Shown piece after piece: positions 54,701 through 64,000 of a DNA stretch of 64,000 nucleotides. The notes beneath the pieces are model-generated. The model was not told where the DNA came from and ran no database searches. It worked only from the letters and a program-made list of their open reading frames with translations. Position 1 is the stretch's first letter, and each line of letters begins with the position of its first letter. Made by a program: the position numbers and the translations under genes. The stretch covers positions 1 to 64,000 of the forward strand of contig JAKJHU010001669.1 in assembly GCA_022316685.1 (NCBI GenBank), given 5' to 3'. This DNA comes from Progne subis subis. Lineage: Eukaryota > Chordata > Aves > Passeriformes > Hirundinidae.

Positions 54701-55617
54701 AAAGCTGTGGTAGGATCATGTCCACAATCATATCTGATGTGTTCATGTCTACCAATCATACCAGGTGCCCTTTTTAGACAAAGGCATCAACCCAGGAGGG
54801 CTCAATAGTAATGAACTGCGGGAGATGGACGTTACACATGTTCCATCTTTTGGTAGGCAGAAGTATATTCACATGTCAGTAGATACATTCTCAGGCGCAG
54901 TTTTCACCTCAGCACATGCAGGTGAAAGCATCTGCTTTGTTAAAAGACATTTCTTATTGGCCTTTGCAACTCTGGGAACTCCCCAGAAAATTAAAACAGA
55001 CAACGGCCCCGCCTACTCCTCAAAACAGCTAAAGGCATTCTTCCAAGACTGGGGCATCAAACATAACAAATGGATACTGTAGTCTCCCACAGGCCAATCA
55101 GTCGCTGAGAGGACACATCAGACTCTTAAGAGAGTCCTCCACCAACAGCGGGGAGGTACAGAGACACTTCCTCCCATTGAGAGGCTGCTGCAAGGCACTT
55201 GATGCAATTAACTTTCTAAATTGTTCAAGCACTGAGCCGAACGCCCCCGTCATCAGGCACTTCTCGAATTCAGCCCGAGCTAAGCTTGAAGAGAAGCCGC
55301 CTGTGTTGATCAAGGACCCAGAAACACATCAAATATCAGGCCCTCTTTGGTTGATTACCTGGGGTAGAGAGTACACATGCATATCCATGCCTACAGGCCC
55401 TAGGTGGCTTCCTGCAAAGAACATCAAACCTTACCTAGGACCCATAGACACTAATAAAGCCAATTCTGAGCAAAATACAGAGTCTGCTGCAAAGGTGCAG
55501 CAGACAGCCACTTGGAAGAGGAGGAGAAGATGGCCGGTCCCACAAAAGACAGCTCAGTGTCCTGTGACCAGACAACAGCCAAGACAAGCAAGGCCTACCG
55601 GATGTAACAAAAACTAA
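54660..55617 (+). pseudogene. pol: ERV-7 integrase, one in-frame stop and a frameshift
   Basis: The core frame has Asp in MDVTH and Asp in TDNGP. A TAG at 55080-55082 falls where ERV-3 has Tyr in IPYSP; the frame then continues to Glu in AERTH, giving 35 positions between Asp and Glu if the stop is counted. A second frameshift near 55170 leads to the C-terminal domain (INFLNCSS, LITWGREYTCISMPTGPRWLPAKN) and a basic tail ending CNKN at 55617. Inactive as it stands. Confidence 0.88.
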
Positions 55618-55742
55618 GAAAAGAAGTGATTTCTTTCCTTACCCTTTATTCCTTACCCTTATTTCCTTACCCTCTCCCACAAAATCCTTTTACCCAAGAT
55701 ATTTTGTTAACTTTATTTAAAAATATCTCTTCTATTTGTTAA

Positions 55743-55773
55743 ACTACTAAATTGTTGGGTTTTATTGATATAG
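55743..55773 (+). promoter_or_regulatory. Splice acceptor upstream of the cystatin-like ORF
   Basis: A branch-point-like CTACTAAAT (55744-55752) is followed by TTGTTGGGTTTTATTGATATAG, ending in AG at 55772-55773. It lies 36 bases before the ATG at 55810 and about 155 bases after the integrase stop, the place for a subgenomic-RNA acceptor. Confidence 0.5.
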
Positions 55774-55809
55774 AACACTGACCCACCGTCCTGCAAAAAG
55801 AGACAAAGT

Positions 55810-56460
55810 ATGGAGACAAGTCATATTCTCCTGCTGATTGTTTTTGTCATCACCACCCAGACCGTGGTCTGGGCAATAGAACACCCAGAAACAGATGCTG
55901 CAGTGCAGAAGATGCTGCGATACACTATTGCCCAGCATGACAAAAGTAATTACCATCTGCTCCCAAGCCAAATTGTAAAGGTCATAAAGGCAGAAAAGCA
56001 AGTTGCAGGAGGAATCAAATATAACATAGTGGTGAAATTAAAACAAGATAACAAGTATGAACTATGTAACTTAGTGGTATTTAATTCACCATGGAAGAAC
56101 TCAATACAAATACTAAAAGACCAATGCCAAAAGAGTGAGCCCCCAACCAACACTCCTGATCCGAAAAAGACTGATATAACCACTCAAAAACCTCTAAGAA
56201 CTGACTTTAGACATAAAAGTGAAGACCAAGTCACAGAACAGATAGCTGCTGAAAAAACTTATGAAACTCCTTATTTCTTTGTTATTACTGTAACCATTTC
56301 TTTACTGCCTTTATCCATCTATCTTTATCATTTATATCATCGCAAGCATGTTATTAACGCTGTCTTTTCAGTTTTTCAACAGGGAGGGGAGAACAAACTA
56401 GACAAAGACAGTAAAGGATCAGAGGACGATCCAAATAACCTGCCAAACACCCCCTCTTGA
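55810..56460 (+). CDS. ERV-encoded membrane-anchored cystatin-like protein (216 aa)
   Basis: An intact ORF between integrase and env. Residues 1-22 are a signal peptide. Residues about 26-108 have the order of a type-2 cystatin: a long amphipathic helix (AVQKMLRYTIAQHDKSNYH), a strand, the first hairpin EKQVAGGIKYNIVV, in which QVAGG fits the QxVxG motif except Ala for Val, a strand with Cys86, the second hairpin with Pro94-Trp95, and Cys106. The Cys86-Trp95-Cys106 spacing (9 and 11) equals that of the second disulfide and PW turn in cystatin C and egg-white cystatin. The loop holding the first cystatin disulfide is missing, as is the N-terminal Gly. Residues 109-152 are a hydrophilic linker, 154-177 a transmembrane segment and 178-216 a charged cytoplasmic tail. 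Inference: a captured host cysteine-protease inhibitor, displayed on cells or virions. Inhibitory activity is uncertain. Confidence 0.88.
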   Translation: METSHILLLIVFVITTQTVVWAIEHPETDAAVQKMLRYTIAQHDKSNYHLLPSQIVKVIKAEKQVAGGIKYNIVVKLKQDNKYELCNLVVFNSPWKNSIQILKDQCQKSEPPTNTPDPKKTDITTQKPLRTDFRHKSEDQVTEQIAAEKTYETPYFFVITVTISLLPLSIYLYHLYHRKHVINAVFSVFQQGGENKLDKDSKGSEDDPNNLPNTPS

Positions 56461-56577
56461 AGGGACAGCAGTTTAAATTTCTTTTATCTTACCCCCCTCA
56501 AAAACTTCCCCAGATACCTGTTTCCCATACCCCTTCTTTTCCTAAAGTTCCCTAGTGCCTAAATAATATCTTGATAG

Positions 56578-56600
56578 TTTAAACTGGTTTTTCTTTTTAG
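56578..56600 (+). promoter_or_regulatory. Splice acceptor upstream of env
   Basis: TTTAAACTGGTTTTTCTTTTTAG, a pyrimidine-rich acceptor ending 27 bases before the env ATG (56628). Separate from the acceptor at 55773. Confidence 0.55.
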
Positions 56601-56627
56601 AAGCAAACCCCAAAGGACCCCTCTGAG

Positions 56628-57390
56628 ATGAGAGGCAGTTACCATGTCACAGTGATGCGGATGCTCCTCACACTCCTCATGCTCCTCAACATCAAAGCAT
56701 GGAAGATCGGACAACCACCAGAAAATGTGTGGGTGACATTTGCCAAGACCCTCCAGCAAGACAGTTTGTGCCTGTTCATGGGCTCCGTCAGCAGTCCTCT
56801 GTCGTCGTGCCTGGTAGGAATCCCATTCGGAATCAACGAGCCATCACCTCTGCATCCCTTTGCAGGGAACTGGCCTGCCCTGCCCACTGCAGAGAAAGGA
56901 CCAGCCCGAGGAGCCTGGGAACAGTGGGTGAAGCTCATACCCAAAGCTACAACAGACGCTCACAAAGAAAACCCAGTAGCAAACTCCAAGTCCCAAGAGC
57001 TTGATCTGCTTGTCTCAGCAAAAGCTAGTCATTGTTTTAATTTTTACTTTCAAAATATGGCCTCTAGTTACAAAAATCAAAGTAAACCCCCTAAACGAAA
57101 TTTACAATTTAGACAACTGGTGCAACTACACAACAAAAATTCCATTTGACACTTCTGGCTTCCTTATTCCCAGGGCACTTCCCAAGGGCGTGTTCCGAAT
57201 TTGTGGCGATAGGGCGTGGGCAGGAATCCCTTCCCACATCCAAGGAGGTCCATGCACCTTTGGCCGACTTACAACACTCACCCCAAACATTACTCTCTTA
57301 CAAGAATGGAAACAAAAGAATAAATTTGCCCGTCCAAAAAGATCCTATACCAAATTTGACGAAAATTTTGATGCCACCCTTTTTGATTGG
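56628..57390 (+). pseudogene. env: ERV-7 env, surface subunit, truncated and frameshifted
   Basis: The ATG at 56628 gives a short charged start and a hydrophobic signal (MLLTLLMLLNIKAW), then NVWVTFAKTLQQDSLCLFMG, as in alpha/gamma-type avian ERV envelopes. The frame changes near 57080; the second frame continues NWCNYTTK, GFLIPRALPKGVFRICGDRAW and PCTFGRLTTLTPNITLLQEW, and reaches a furin-type site, RPKRS (about 57333-57347). The transmembrane subunit is missing: the ERVL LTR starts at 57391, about 40 bases beyond the cleavage site. Confidence 0.8.
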
Positions 57391-58153
57391 TGTCCTTGGG
57401 TGACTTTATGATGCTTGTATCCCCAGTCATCTGCTCTGTTTGTGCTGTATATTGAGTTCTGTGCCTTTAAGACTGGTTCTAAGAGAAAGGAGAAGCATGG
57501 AATTTGTTTTGAGAAAACTGCCTGACTCCTACACATTCTTCTCTGGACGGGGTGTTCAGCAGAGAATTTTTTTTGCTTTTAGTTAGTTTCAGCTAGCGAG
57601 GGCAGAGAAGTTCCCTGGACTGTGGTGGGGTTTTTTTGGTGGTTTTTTTTTTTTTTTTTTTTTTTGGTTTTTTTTTGTTTTTTTTTTTTTTGTTTTTTTT
57701 TTTTGTTTTTTTGTTTTTTTTTTTTTTGTTTTTTGTTTTTTGTTTTTTGTTTTTTTTTCCCTTTTTCTTGGAACTGTTTAAACCTGCTCTGGACTGAAAA
57801 AACCCAGGGGAGCACTGGGGGCTGCACCTGCAGCCCACCGGGGCCTGGAGCTCGGCATTTTCCAGCAGCGCCGGAGGGACTGGGACTGAGGAGAGACTGA
57901 GAGAGAGCCGAGCTCCACCCACGGCAAGGACTTTCTCAATTTGCCATCTCACTCCAGAACGAGAGGTTTTATTGTTTCATGTTATTCATTCTTTATACTT
58001 GTATGCACTTTGTTTGTTAAGTAAAATAGTTTTTTCCACTTTTCTCCAAAGAAGTTTTTTACTGGACTGGTTGGAGGAGGGGCCACTTGGGTTTGCTTCC
58101 CAGAGGGATCCTATACAGGGGTTATCTCCCAAATTTGTCCCTAAACCAGGACA
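57391..58153 (+). mobile_element. ERVL LTR (family of 49451-50114), with expanded poly(T)
   Basis: TGTCCTTGGG to CAGGACA. It matches the ERV-5 3' LTR along its length, but a run of T with scattered G at about 57628-57765 adds roughly 100 bases. The left flank is ERV-7 env and the right flank is satellite; no 5-base target duplication is visible. Confidence 0.85.
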
Positions 58154-60212
58154 GAGTGATTAAGACCAAATGGATGGAGATGAAATGAGGCACAATGAAA
58201 AGGACCAAAACTTGCCAAAAGTATTCCAATTGAAATGCTGCAATCAGGCAAGAAGTGGAAATAAAGGAAGGAAGGAGAGAAAATGAAATTGAGGAAATGC
58301 AAGCTTAAAATGAAAAAGCAAAAAATGTTTAAAGCATGTGAAAAGCAAAAAGTGAATTGGATGACAAGAAGTGCAGGGAAAGGGGTTGAAGCTTGCCCAA
58401 TTAATCTTCCTTGAAACATTGAAAACAGGGAACAAAGTTTAACAAACGCTCAGGAAAGGAGATATTGTGAGAAACAGTGCGAATGAAAACAACTGAGATA
58501 ATCTGGAACCAGAGTGATTGAGACCAAATAGACAAAGATGAAATGAAGGTTACTGAAAAGGGCCAACACGTTCCAAACGTACTCCAACTCAAATTCTGCA
58601 ATTAGTCAAGAAATGGAAATAAATGATGGAGAGGGAAAAAAATCTAAAAAATGAAAACTTAAAATGAAAAAGAGAAAATTTTGAAAGCATGTGAAAAAAA
58701 AAGTTGATGGTATGAGAAAAAGTGATGGAAAAGGGATGGAATCTATCTACATTAATCTTCATTGACTTTGCAAGATTTCATTCACTTTCCCAAAAGGAAC
58801 ACTTTCCTTTTGGGAAACGGAATGAAAACTTGAAAACAGGGAACAAAGTCTAACAAACAATGAGGAAAGGAGATATGAGGAGAAACAATGTGAATGAAAA
58901 CAACTGAGATAATTTGGAACCGGAGTTATTGAGATCAAATGGACTGAGCTGAAATGAGGGGCACTGAAAAAGGACCAACACTTGCCAAACATATGCCAAT
59001 TCAAATGCTGCAATCAGGCAAGAAATGGAAATAAATGAAGGAGAGGAAAATAAATTGAAGAAATGCAAGCTTAAAATGAAAATAGGAAAATTTTGAAAGC
59101 ACATGAAAAGCAAAAAGTGAATGGGATAATAGGAAGTGCAGGGTAAACAACTGAAGCTTGCCCAATTTATCTTCATGAAAATCTTGAAAACAGAGGAAAA
59201 AAATAACAAACACTCAGGAAAGGAGATATGGTGTGAAACAACCTGAATAAATACAAAAAGGAGAAATTTTGGAACCAGAGTGATTGTGGCCAAATGGACT
59301 GAGCTGAAATGAGGGGCACTGAAAAGGACCAACACTTGCCAAATGAACTCCAAGTCATGTGCTGAAATCCGTCAAGAAATGGAAATAAAAAAAGGAGATG
59401 AAAAGAAATCCAAGAAATGCAGGCTTAAAATGAAAAAGGGAAAAATTTGAAAGAATGTGTAATTACAAAATGAATGCGATGACAAGAAGTGCAGGGAAAG
59501 GGACAGAGGCTTACCAAATTAATCCTAATTGAAATTGCAATATTTCATTCCTTTCCCAAAAGGAAAGTCGTCCTTTTGGGAAAGGGAGTGCAATATTAAA
59601 ATCAGGGAACCAATAAGAAGAAATGCTCAGGAAAGGAGATATGATGAAAAAGAATGCAAATTAAATCAACTGAGATAATTTGGAACTGGAGTGATTGTGG
59701 CCAAATGGACTGAGATTAAATGAGGGGCACTGAAAAGGAAAAATATTTGGCAAACATACTCCAATTCAAATGCTGTAATTAGGCAAGAAATGGAAATAAA
59801 TGAAGGAGAGGAAAAGAAATGGAAGAAATGCAAACTTAAAACAAAAAAAGGAAAAATTTTGAAAGCACGTGAAAAGCACAAAATGGATGGTATGACAAGA
59901 AGTGCAGGGAAAGGGACAGAAACTTGCCCAATTAATCTTCATTGAAATGGCAAGATTTCATTCCCTTCAGAAAGTCTTCCTTTCGGGAAAGGGAATGAAA
60001 TCTTGAAAACAGGGAACAAAGTCGAACAAACGCTCAGGAAAGGAGATATGATGAGAAACATTGCGAATGAAACAACCGAGAATATTTGGAACCGGAATGA
60101 TTGAGACCAAATGGACTGAGCTGAAATGAGGGGCACTGAAAATGACCAACTTTTGCCAAAATACTCCAATTCAAATGCTAACATCAGGGAAGAAATAAAA
60201 ATAAAAGAAGGA
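58154..60212. repeat. ~410-bp satellite, block 2 (about five copies)
   Basis: The anchor GAAAGGAGATAT occurs at 58454, 58865, 59218, 59631 and 60038, giving steps of 411, 353, 413 and 407. Full-length monomers contain a hairpin (for example 59951-59982 region: CAAGATTTCATTCCCTT then AAGGGAATGAAATCTTG, ending near 60005). The 353-base monomer and the first partial monomer lack it. Frames here are repeat artefacts. Confidence 0.92.
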
Positions 60213-60853
60213 TGTTGCAGTTCCTTAAGCGTGGTCTCCACGCTCGCCCGGGCTAGCTCAGGCACCGTGGTGTGGAAAGGTACGGACAGCTGGCCGTGCC
60301 AGCTAACCCGATCCTCTGGGGCCTTGCATCCCACACGACCTCGGCAGCAGGCACAGGTGGTGCAAGGCAACGACGGTGGAGATAGAAATGCAGACTCTGC
60401 TGAACGGGTCACAAGATTTAATTGGAGCCCCGGTGTGGGACCTCCTGACCTCCAGGTAACTGCCTAGGCAGAGACCCCCAGGCTGCTTGCCAGCAGCTTT
60501 TATCTGGGGGTGGAACCAGAAGAAGAGGCAGTGGGTGAGCAAATCAGAGATCACTGGGGAGGGGTCACACGGATGAATGGTATTTTCATAAACCAAACAT
60601 AAATGATGAGGAGGGAACCCCTCTGGATCTGACCTATCACTTGATGCCCTTGGATGAACTTTCTAGCTCCAGGAGAAGGCCCCAGGATGACAGGCAGACC
60701 CCAGAGGAGAGGGGAGAGGGGGATTGACATATAATGGTTGGAGGGGAGAAGAGCAGGGAAAGATCATTAGGGGGAACAAACCGGGATACATAGAACGAAC
60801 CATAAATTAATAGCACATACAATAAAACCAAAAGCAAATCCCACACCACTACA
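60213..60853 (-). mobile_element. Inverted LTR, gammaretrovirus-like, with polypurine tract
   Basis: Minus-strand start TGTAGTGGTG (60853), end CTGCAACA (60213). It has a GATAAAAG TATA-like box (about 60497-60504), an ATTAAA signal (about 60417) and a G-rich polypurine-like GGTCAGGGGGGAGCTC just before its start. It is thus the 3' LTR of a minus-strand element, although the genes to its right (ERV-8 gag) lie on plus. Confidence 0.75.
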
Positions 60854-61609
60854 GAGCTCCCCCCTGACCTTTTAAGGTGGTTCCGAGGTTAGACCTGGCT
60901 CCCTTGGAGAAGGAGTTCCAATTACGGTAATGCATAAGAAAAAGAAGCCAGCAATAGGAGGCACTCATAAAAGCTCCCATTGGAGTGCCAGCTAAAGGTA
61001 AAGGTGCCTGTAAAATGTCTTGTGCACAAGAACTGTGTGGGAAAACAGACAGTGTAAGTACCATGGGGTTGGGACGGCAGGCAGCTGTATGTTTGTGTGT
61101 GCAGAATATCTAAAATGGGGGCTGGTAGCCCAGACCCCCAAAGTGAGTATGAACCTCCCAGTACCGCGTTATTGGCTCTCCGCAGGGAGACTGGCTGGGA
61201 AAGGAGGGAAGTGAAAAGAGAGAATGAGTGAGGTTCCCTGGGAGGGACTGGCAGGAAGGGTCCCAGCCCGAGAACCCAGGGGAAGGTCCTCGAGGAGAAG
61301 GAAGTGATCTGATCACTGGGCAAGGTGAATAAAGAGGGGAGCAATTGAGCCACGTTTAATTTTCTTTGAGAAGAAAATAGTTGGTAACTTTAGTACAAGA
61401 ATAAGAGGGATTGCAAGGGAAAGTGACTAGAAGGATATAGTCAGGGAAGACAGACTGGGAGAAAGATTGGAATTAGGCATGAGGCAAACACTTGGTAAAA
61501 GACAAGATAGTGCAACAGAATAATAAGTGAGAGGACTGAACCACACAATGAGGGAGGAAGACCAAGATTCTCCTGGTACTGGGGATTTCTTAGTTTGTTG
61601 CCGCCAAAA
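60854..61609. other. Junction region; no gene recognised
   Basis: Minus-strand frames at 61353-60849 end at the polypurine tract as an env C-terminus would (hydrophobic CLLLLASFSYALP, or CWLLFLMHYRNW in another frame), but I cannot confirm env. 61350-61609 is A/G-rich leader-like sequence before gag on the plus strand. Confidence 0.35.
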
Positions 61610-63202
61610 ATGGGTCCAAGGAAAAGTAAGTCCTTAGACCCAGGGGCTGTGAATTATGAAGGAAATTCACAAGAGCCTGGTATGCCTGGGAACTGTGAGG
61701 GGGGATCTCAGAAGGGGAGCATCCCTCAGGACAGTCCACTAAGGATGATGTTACGATTCTGAGATGCATGGAAATCCTGAAGAAGAAAAAATAAGCAGAA
61801 AATGATTAATTATTGTATGTTTGGATGGACAAAGGAAATGATCGGGAAACATAACTTATATCGGCCAAATTCCGGATCATTTGAAGATTTGATTTACCAG
61901 GCTTTGATTTTGTATGTGATTTCAAAAGAGCCATTTAATCAGGAAGAAAGTGATTATGCTGCTCTGTGGCTTCCCAGGGGAAAGGGTGAATTTGTTACTC
62001 GAAGGCAGGGAAGCAAAGGTCATCTGTTGTATGCTTTACAAACTAGAGGTTGAGCAGCCAAACAAAATAGACATGAGCCCTAGGATCCTTTAGACCACCT
62101 CCTACCCCCTTATAGGCAACCTAATCAGCCTGTTCAACCCCAAGCCCCCGAGGGTCCTCCTGTAAATGCAAACACATCCCCCTATTCAGGAGGGGCCAGT
62201 AGCACATAGAACTAGAGGTGGGGGACAGGGAGAAGTGATGATGGGGATGGGGAAGCAAAAATGGAAGATGGACTATACCCGCTTAGAAAAGTTCCAATGG
62301 CAAACTCAGAACAGAGACCTATTGGTGATGTGAGTGTTCCCCTGAACACAGGGGATGTTAGGGAGTTTAAGAAGGAGATGGGCAGGCTGCTAGAGGATCC
62401 TCTTGGAGGGGTAGAGAGATTAGATCAGTTCTTGGGGCCGAATATATACACCTGGGTGGAACTGCAGTCTATCTTAGGAATCTTGTTTACCATGGAAGAA
62501 AGAGAAATGATTAGACATTCAGGAATGAGGGTTTGGGATAGAGAATGTCAAGGGCCAGACCAGGGGAGATCAGAAATGGCCTATGCAAATCCAGGCTGGA
62601 ATAATCAGAATGAAAGACACAGGCAGAATATGAGTGATCTCTGGTGGATGATTATTTGAGGAATCCAGGAAGCAGTGCCCAAGGGGCAGAATATAGGAAA
62701 AGCTCTAAGTGAGCACCAAGGGAAGGATGAAGCCCTGGCAGACTGGTTAGAAAGACGAAGAAAAGCCTTGCAGTTATACTCAGGTGTAGACCCTGACACT
62801 GCAGCAGGACAGGTCCTTTTGAAAACACAATTTGTAGCTAAGGCCTGGGGGCACATTGGGAAGAAGCTGGAAAAAGTAGAAAATTGGCATGATAGGGGGC
62901 TTCATGAATTGTTAAGAGAAGCACAGAAAGTGTATGTGAGAAGAGATGAGGAGAGGCAAAAGACCAAACCACAGTTTTTAATGGCAGCAGTCAAGGCAAC
63001 ACAGACAACCATGAATACAGAGAAGTGCTCAGGAAAGAACAAACAACAGGAAAAGGCAGGTCCCACCTCTGGGGATATGAGACCCACGTGTTTTTCCTGT
63101 CACCAGAAAGGACACTTACAAACTTCTTGTCCTACCTCCAGGGGATACAGGACCCACTTCTTTTTATTTCCACAAAAAGGGACACCTACAAAAATTCTGT
63201 AG
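61610..63202 (+). pseudogene. gag: ERV-8 gag (gammaretrovirus-like)
   Basis: The ATG at 61610 has a strong context (GCCGCCAAAAATGG) and encodes MGPRKSK, a myristoylation start. One frame continues to 63202 but is broken by stops near 61760, 61776, 62051, several between 62060 and 62250, and 62657. The matrix ends near 62050. A proline-rich linker follows at 62090-62250. Capsid begins near 62290 (YPLRKVPMAN) and runs to LLREAQKVYVRRDEERQK, the C-terminal helix typical of gammaretroviral capsid. One zinc knuckle, CFSCHQKGHLQTSC, matches CX2CX4HX4C at about 63088-63130. Nonfunctional. Confidence 0.8.
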
Positions 63203-63263
63203 AAATAGGCAGCAAGATGAGGAAATGTTTCAAGAAGACTAGGGGGGTCAGGAGCTCTATTTA

Positions 63264-63548
63264 ATGAGGACTGAACACCTAGAAGAGCCCTTGATAAAAC
63301 TGAAAATAGGTCCTCAAAAGGAAGATATCACGTTTTTGGTGGACACAGAAGTTACTAGGTCCACAGTAAGGAAACTACTACAAGGGTGTGAAGTAAGTCG
63401 TGAACGTGTCCCTGTAATTTGGGTTAAAGGAGAAGATTTTCAGGTTCCTGTAATTAAAAACGTGCAGATAGAACGGATAAAAAAATTTAGACTGAATGAT
63501 TTGTTATTAATACCAGAGGCTGATAATAATTTATTAGGAAGAGACTGA
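63264..63548 (+). pseudogene. pro: ERV-8 protease
   Basis: A 94-codon frame. FLVDTEVTRSTV is a retroviral protease active site with Glu in place of the catalytic-loop Gly (DTG to DTE). It ends LLIPEADNNLLGRD, the normal C-terminal motif. In gammaretroviruses protease follows gag across a readthrough stop; here it lies in a different frame from gag, so a frameshift has occurred. Confidence 0.8.
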
Positions 63549-64000
63549 ATAATAACCTTGGGAATTAAAATAACACCCTGTAAAATAACACCTATTCTTT
63601 AACTGAAGAAGATAATTTTGAGATTAGTGACACTGTGTGGTATACTGGTGAAGTAGGAAAATTAAACATTCAGCCCATTAGTGCTGAAATACAGAACCCA
63701 GAAATCCCCACTTAGAGTAAAACAATATCCGATATCACTGGAAGGTCGGAAGGGATTGAAACCGGTCGTTGAGAATTGAGTACATCAGGGGGTGTTGGAG
63801 TCCTGTGTGTCACCACATCATACCCCCATCCTGCCGGTAAAGAAGCCTGATGGTAGCTACCGACTAGTGCAGGATCTCAGAGCGGTAAATCAAAGAACCA
63901 TTACCCGCTGTCCAGGAGTAGCTAAGCCAGATACCTCCTAATTACATTTGGTACAGTGTCGTGGATTTAAAGGATGCCTTTTGAACTTGCCCTCTGGATG
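63549..64000 (+). pseudogene. pol: ERV-8 reverse transcriptase N-terminus, partial (runs off window)
   Basis: Stop-interrupted sequence ends in RT fingers: KPDGSYRLVQDLRAVNQRT (about 63846-63902) followed by a palm start (VDLKDAF-like, 63960-63985) with frameshifts. Cut by the window end. Confidence 0.7.

Noticed and set aside
57579..57952. Lys-rich or Phe-rich ORFs
   Set aside because: Translation of the expanded poly(T) tract inside an ERVL LTR.
59938..60412. 157-codon minus-strand ORF across satellite and LTR
   Set aside because: It joins two unrelated repeats and has no motif; related short ORFs occur in every satellite monomer.

Overview
This window is eukaryotic, avian, and most likely from a songbird. 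The evidence is CR1 LINE 3' ends, two intronless olfactory receptor genes of the bird-expanded OR14-like (gamma-c) type, and a very dense layer of endogenous retroviruses (ERVs) of several classes. At least eight ERV units or solo LTRs, five satellite or minisatellite families and inverted duplications share 64 kb. That density suggests a repeat-rich region such as the W chromosome, a pericentromere or a subtelomere; this is inference. No ordinary multi-exon host gene is recognisable.

Layout. 1-1.5 kb: 5' LTR and start of gag of a minus-strand provirus (ERV-1). 1.5-3.0 kb: env remnant and 3' LTR of a plus-strand ERV (ERV-2). 3.0-3.7 kb: ~410-bp satellite. 3.7-11.2 kb: complete but decayed env-less minus-strand provirus (ERV-3) with a nested solo LTR. 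11.2-14.1 kb: a 10-bp minisatellite, then an AT-rich ~230-bp satellite. 14-20 kb: LTR fragments, a microsatellite and a CR1. 20.2-22.7 kb: minus-strand ERV-4 remnant with a 57-bp leader repeat. 23.5-42 kb: an olfactory receptor region built as a large imperfect palindrome, with one receptor gene per arm pointing outward and matching CR1, minisatellite and inverted-duplicate segments beyond each. 41.3-42.1 kb: a possible TATA-driven small membrane-protein gene. 43.5-50.1 kb: ERV-5, an ERVL-class provirus whose gag-pol frame is broken only by three stops and whose two LTRs do not match. 50.8-53.5 kb: a CEPT1-like processed pseudogene beside an LTR-gag unit (ERV-6). 53.5-57.4 kb: ERV-7, which carries an extra gene. 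57.4-60.2 kb: ERVL LTR and more of the ~410-bp satellite. 60.2-64 kb: an inverted LTR and a gammaretrovirus-like gag-pro-pol start (ERV-8).

Main point. ERV-7 has an intact 216-codon ORF (55810-56460) between integrase and env, with its own upstream splice-acceptor-like site. The ORF encodes a signal peptide, a domain with the hallmarks of a type-2 cystatin (QxVxG-like turn, PW turn, the second cystatin disulfide at exact spacing), a linker, a transmembrane segment and a cytoplasmic tail. It looks like a host cysteine-protease inhibitor captured by a retrovirus and made into a membrane-anchored accessory protein. The neighbouring pol and env carry stops and frameshifts while this ORF does not.
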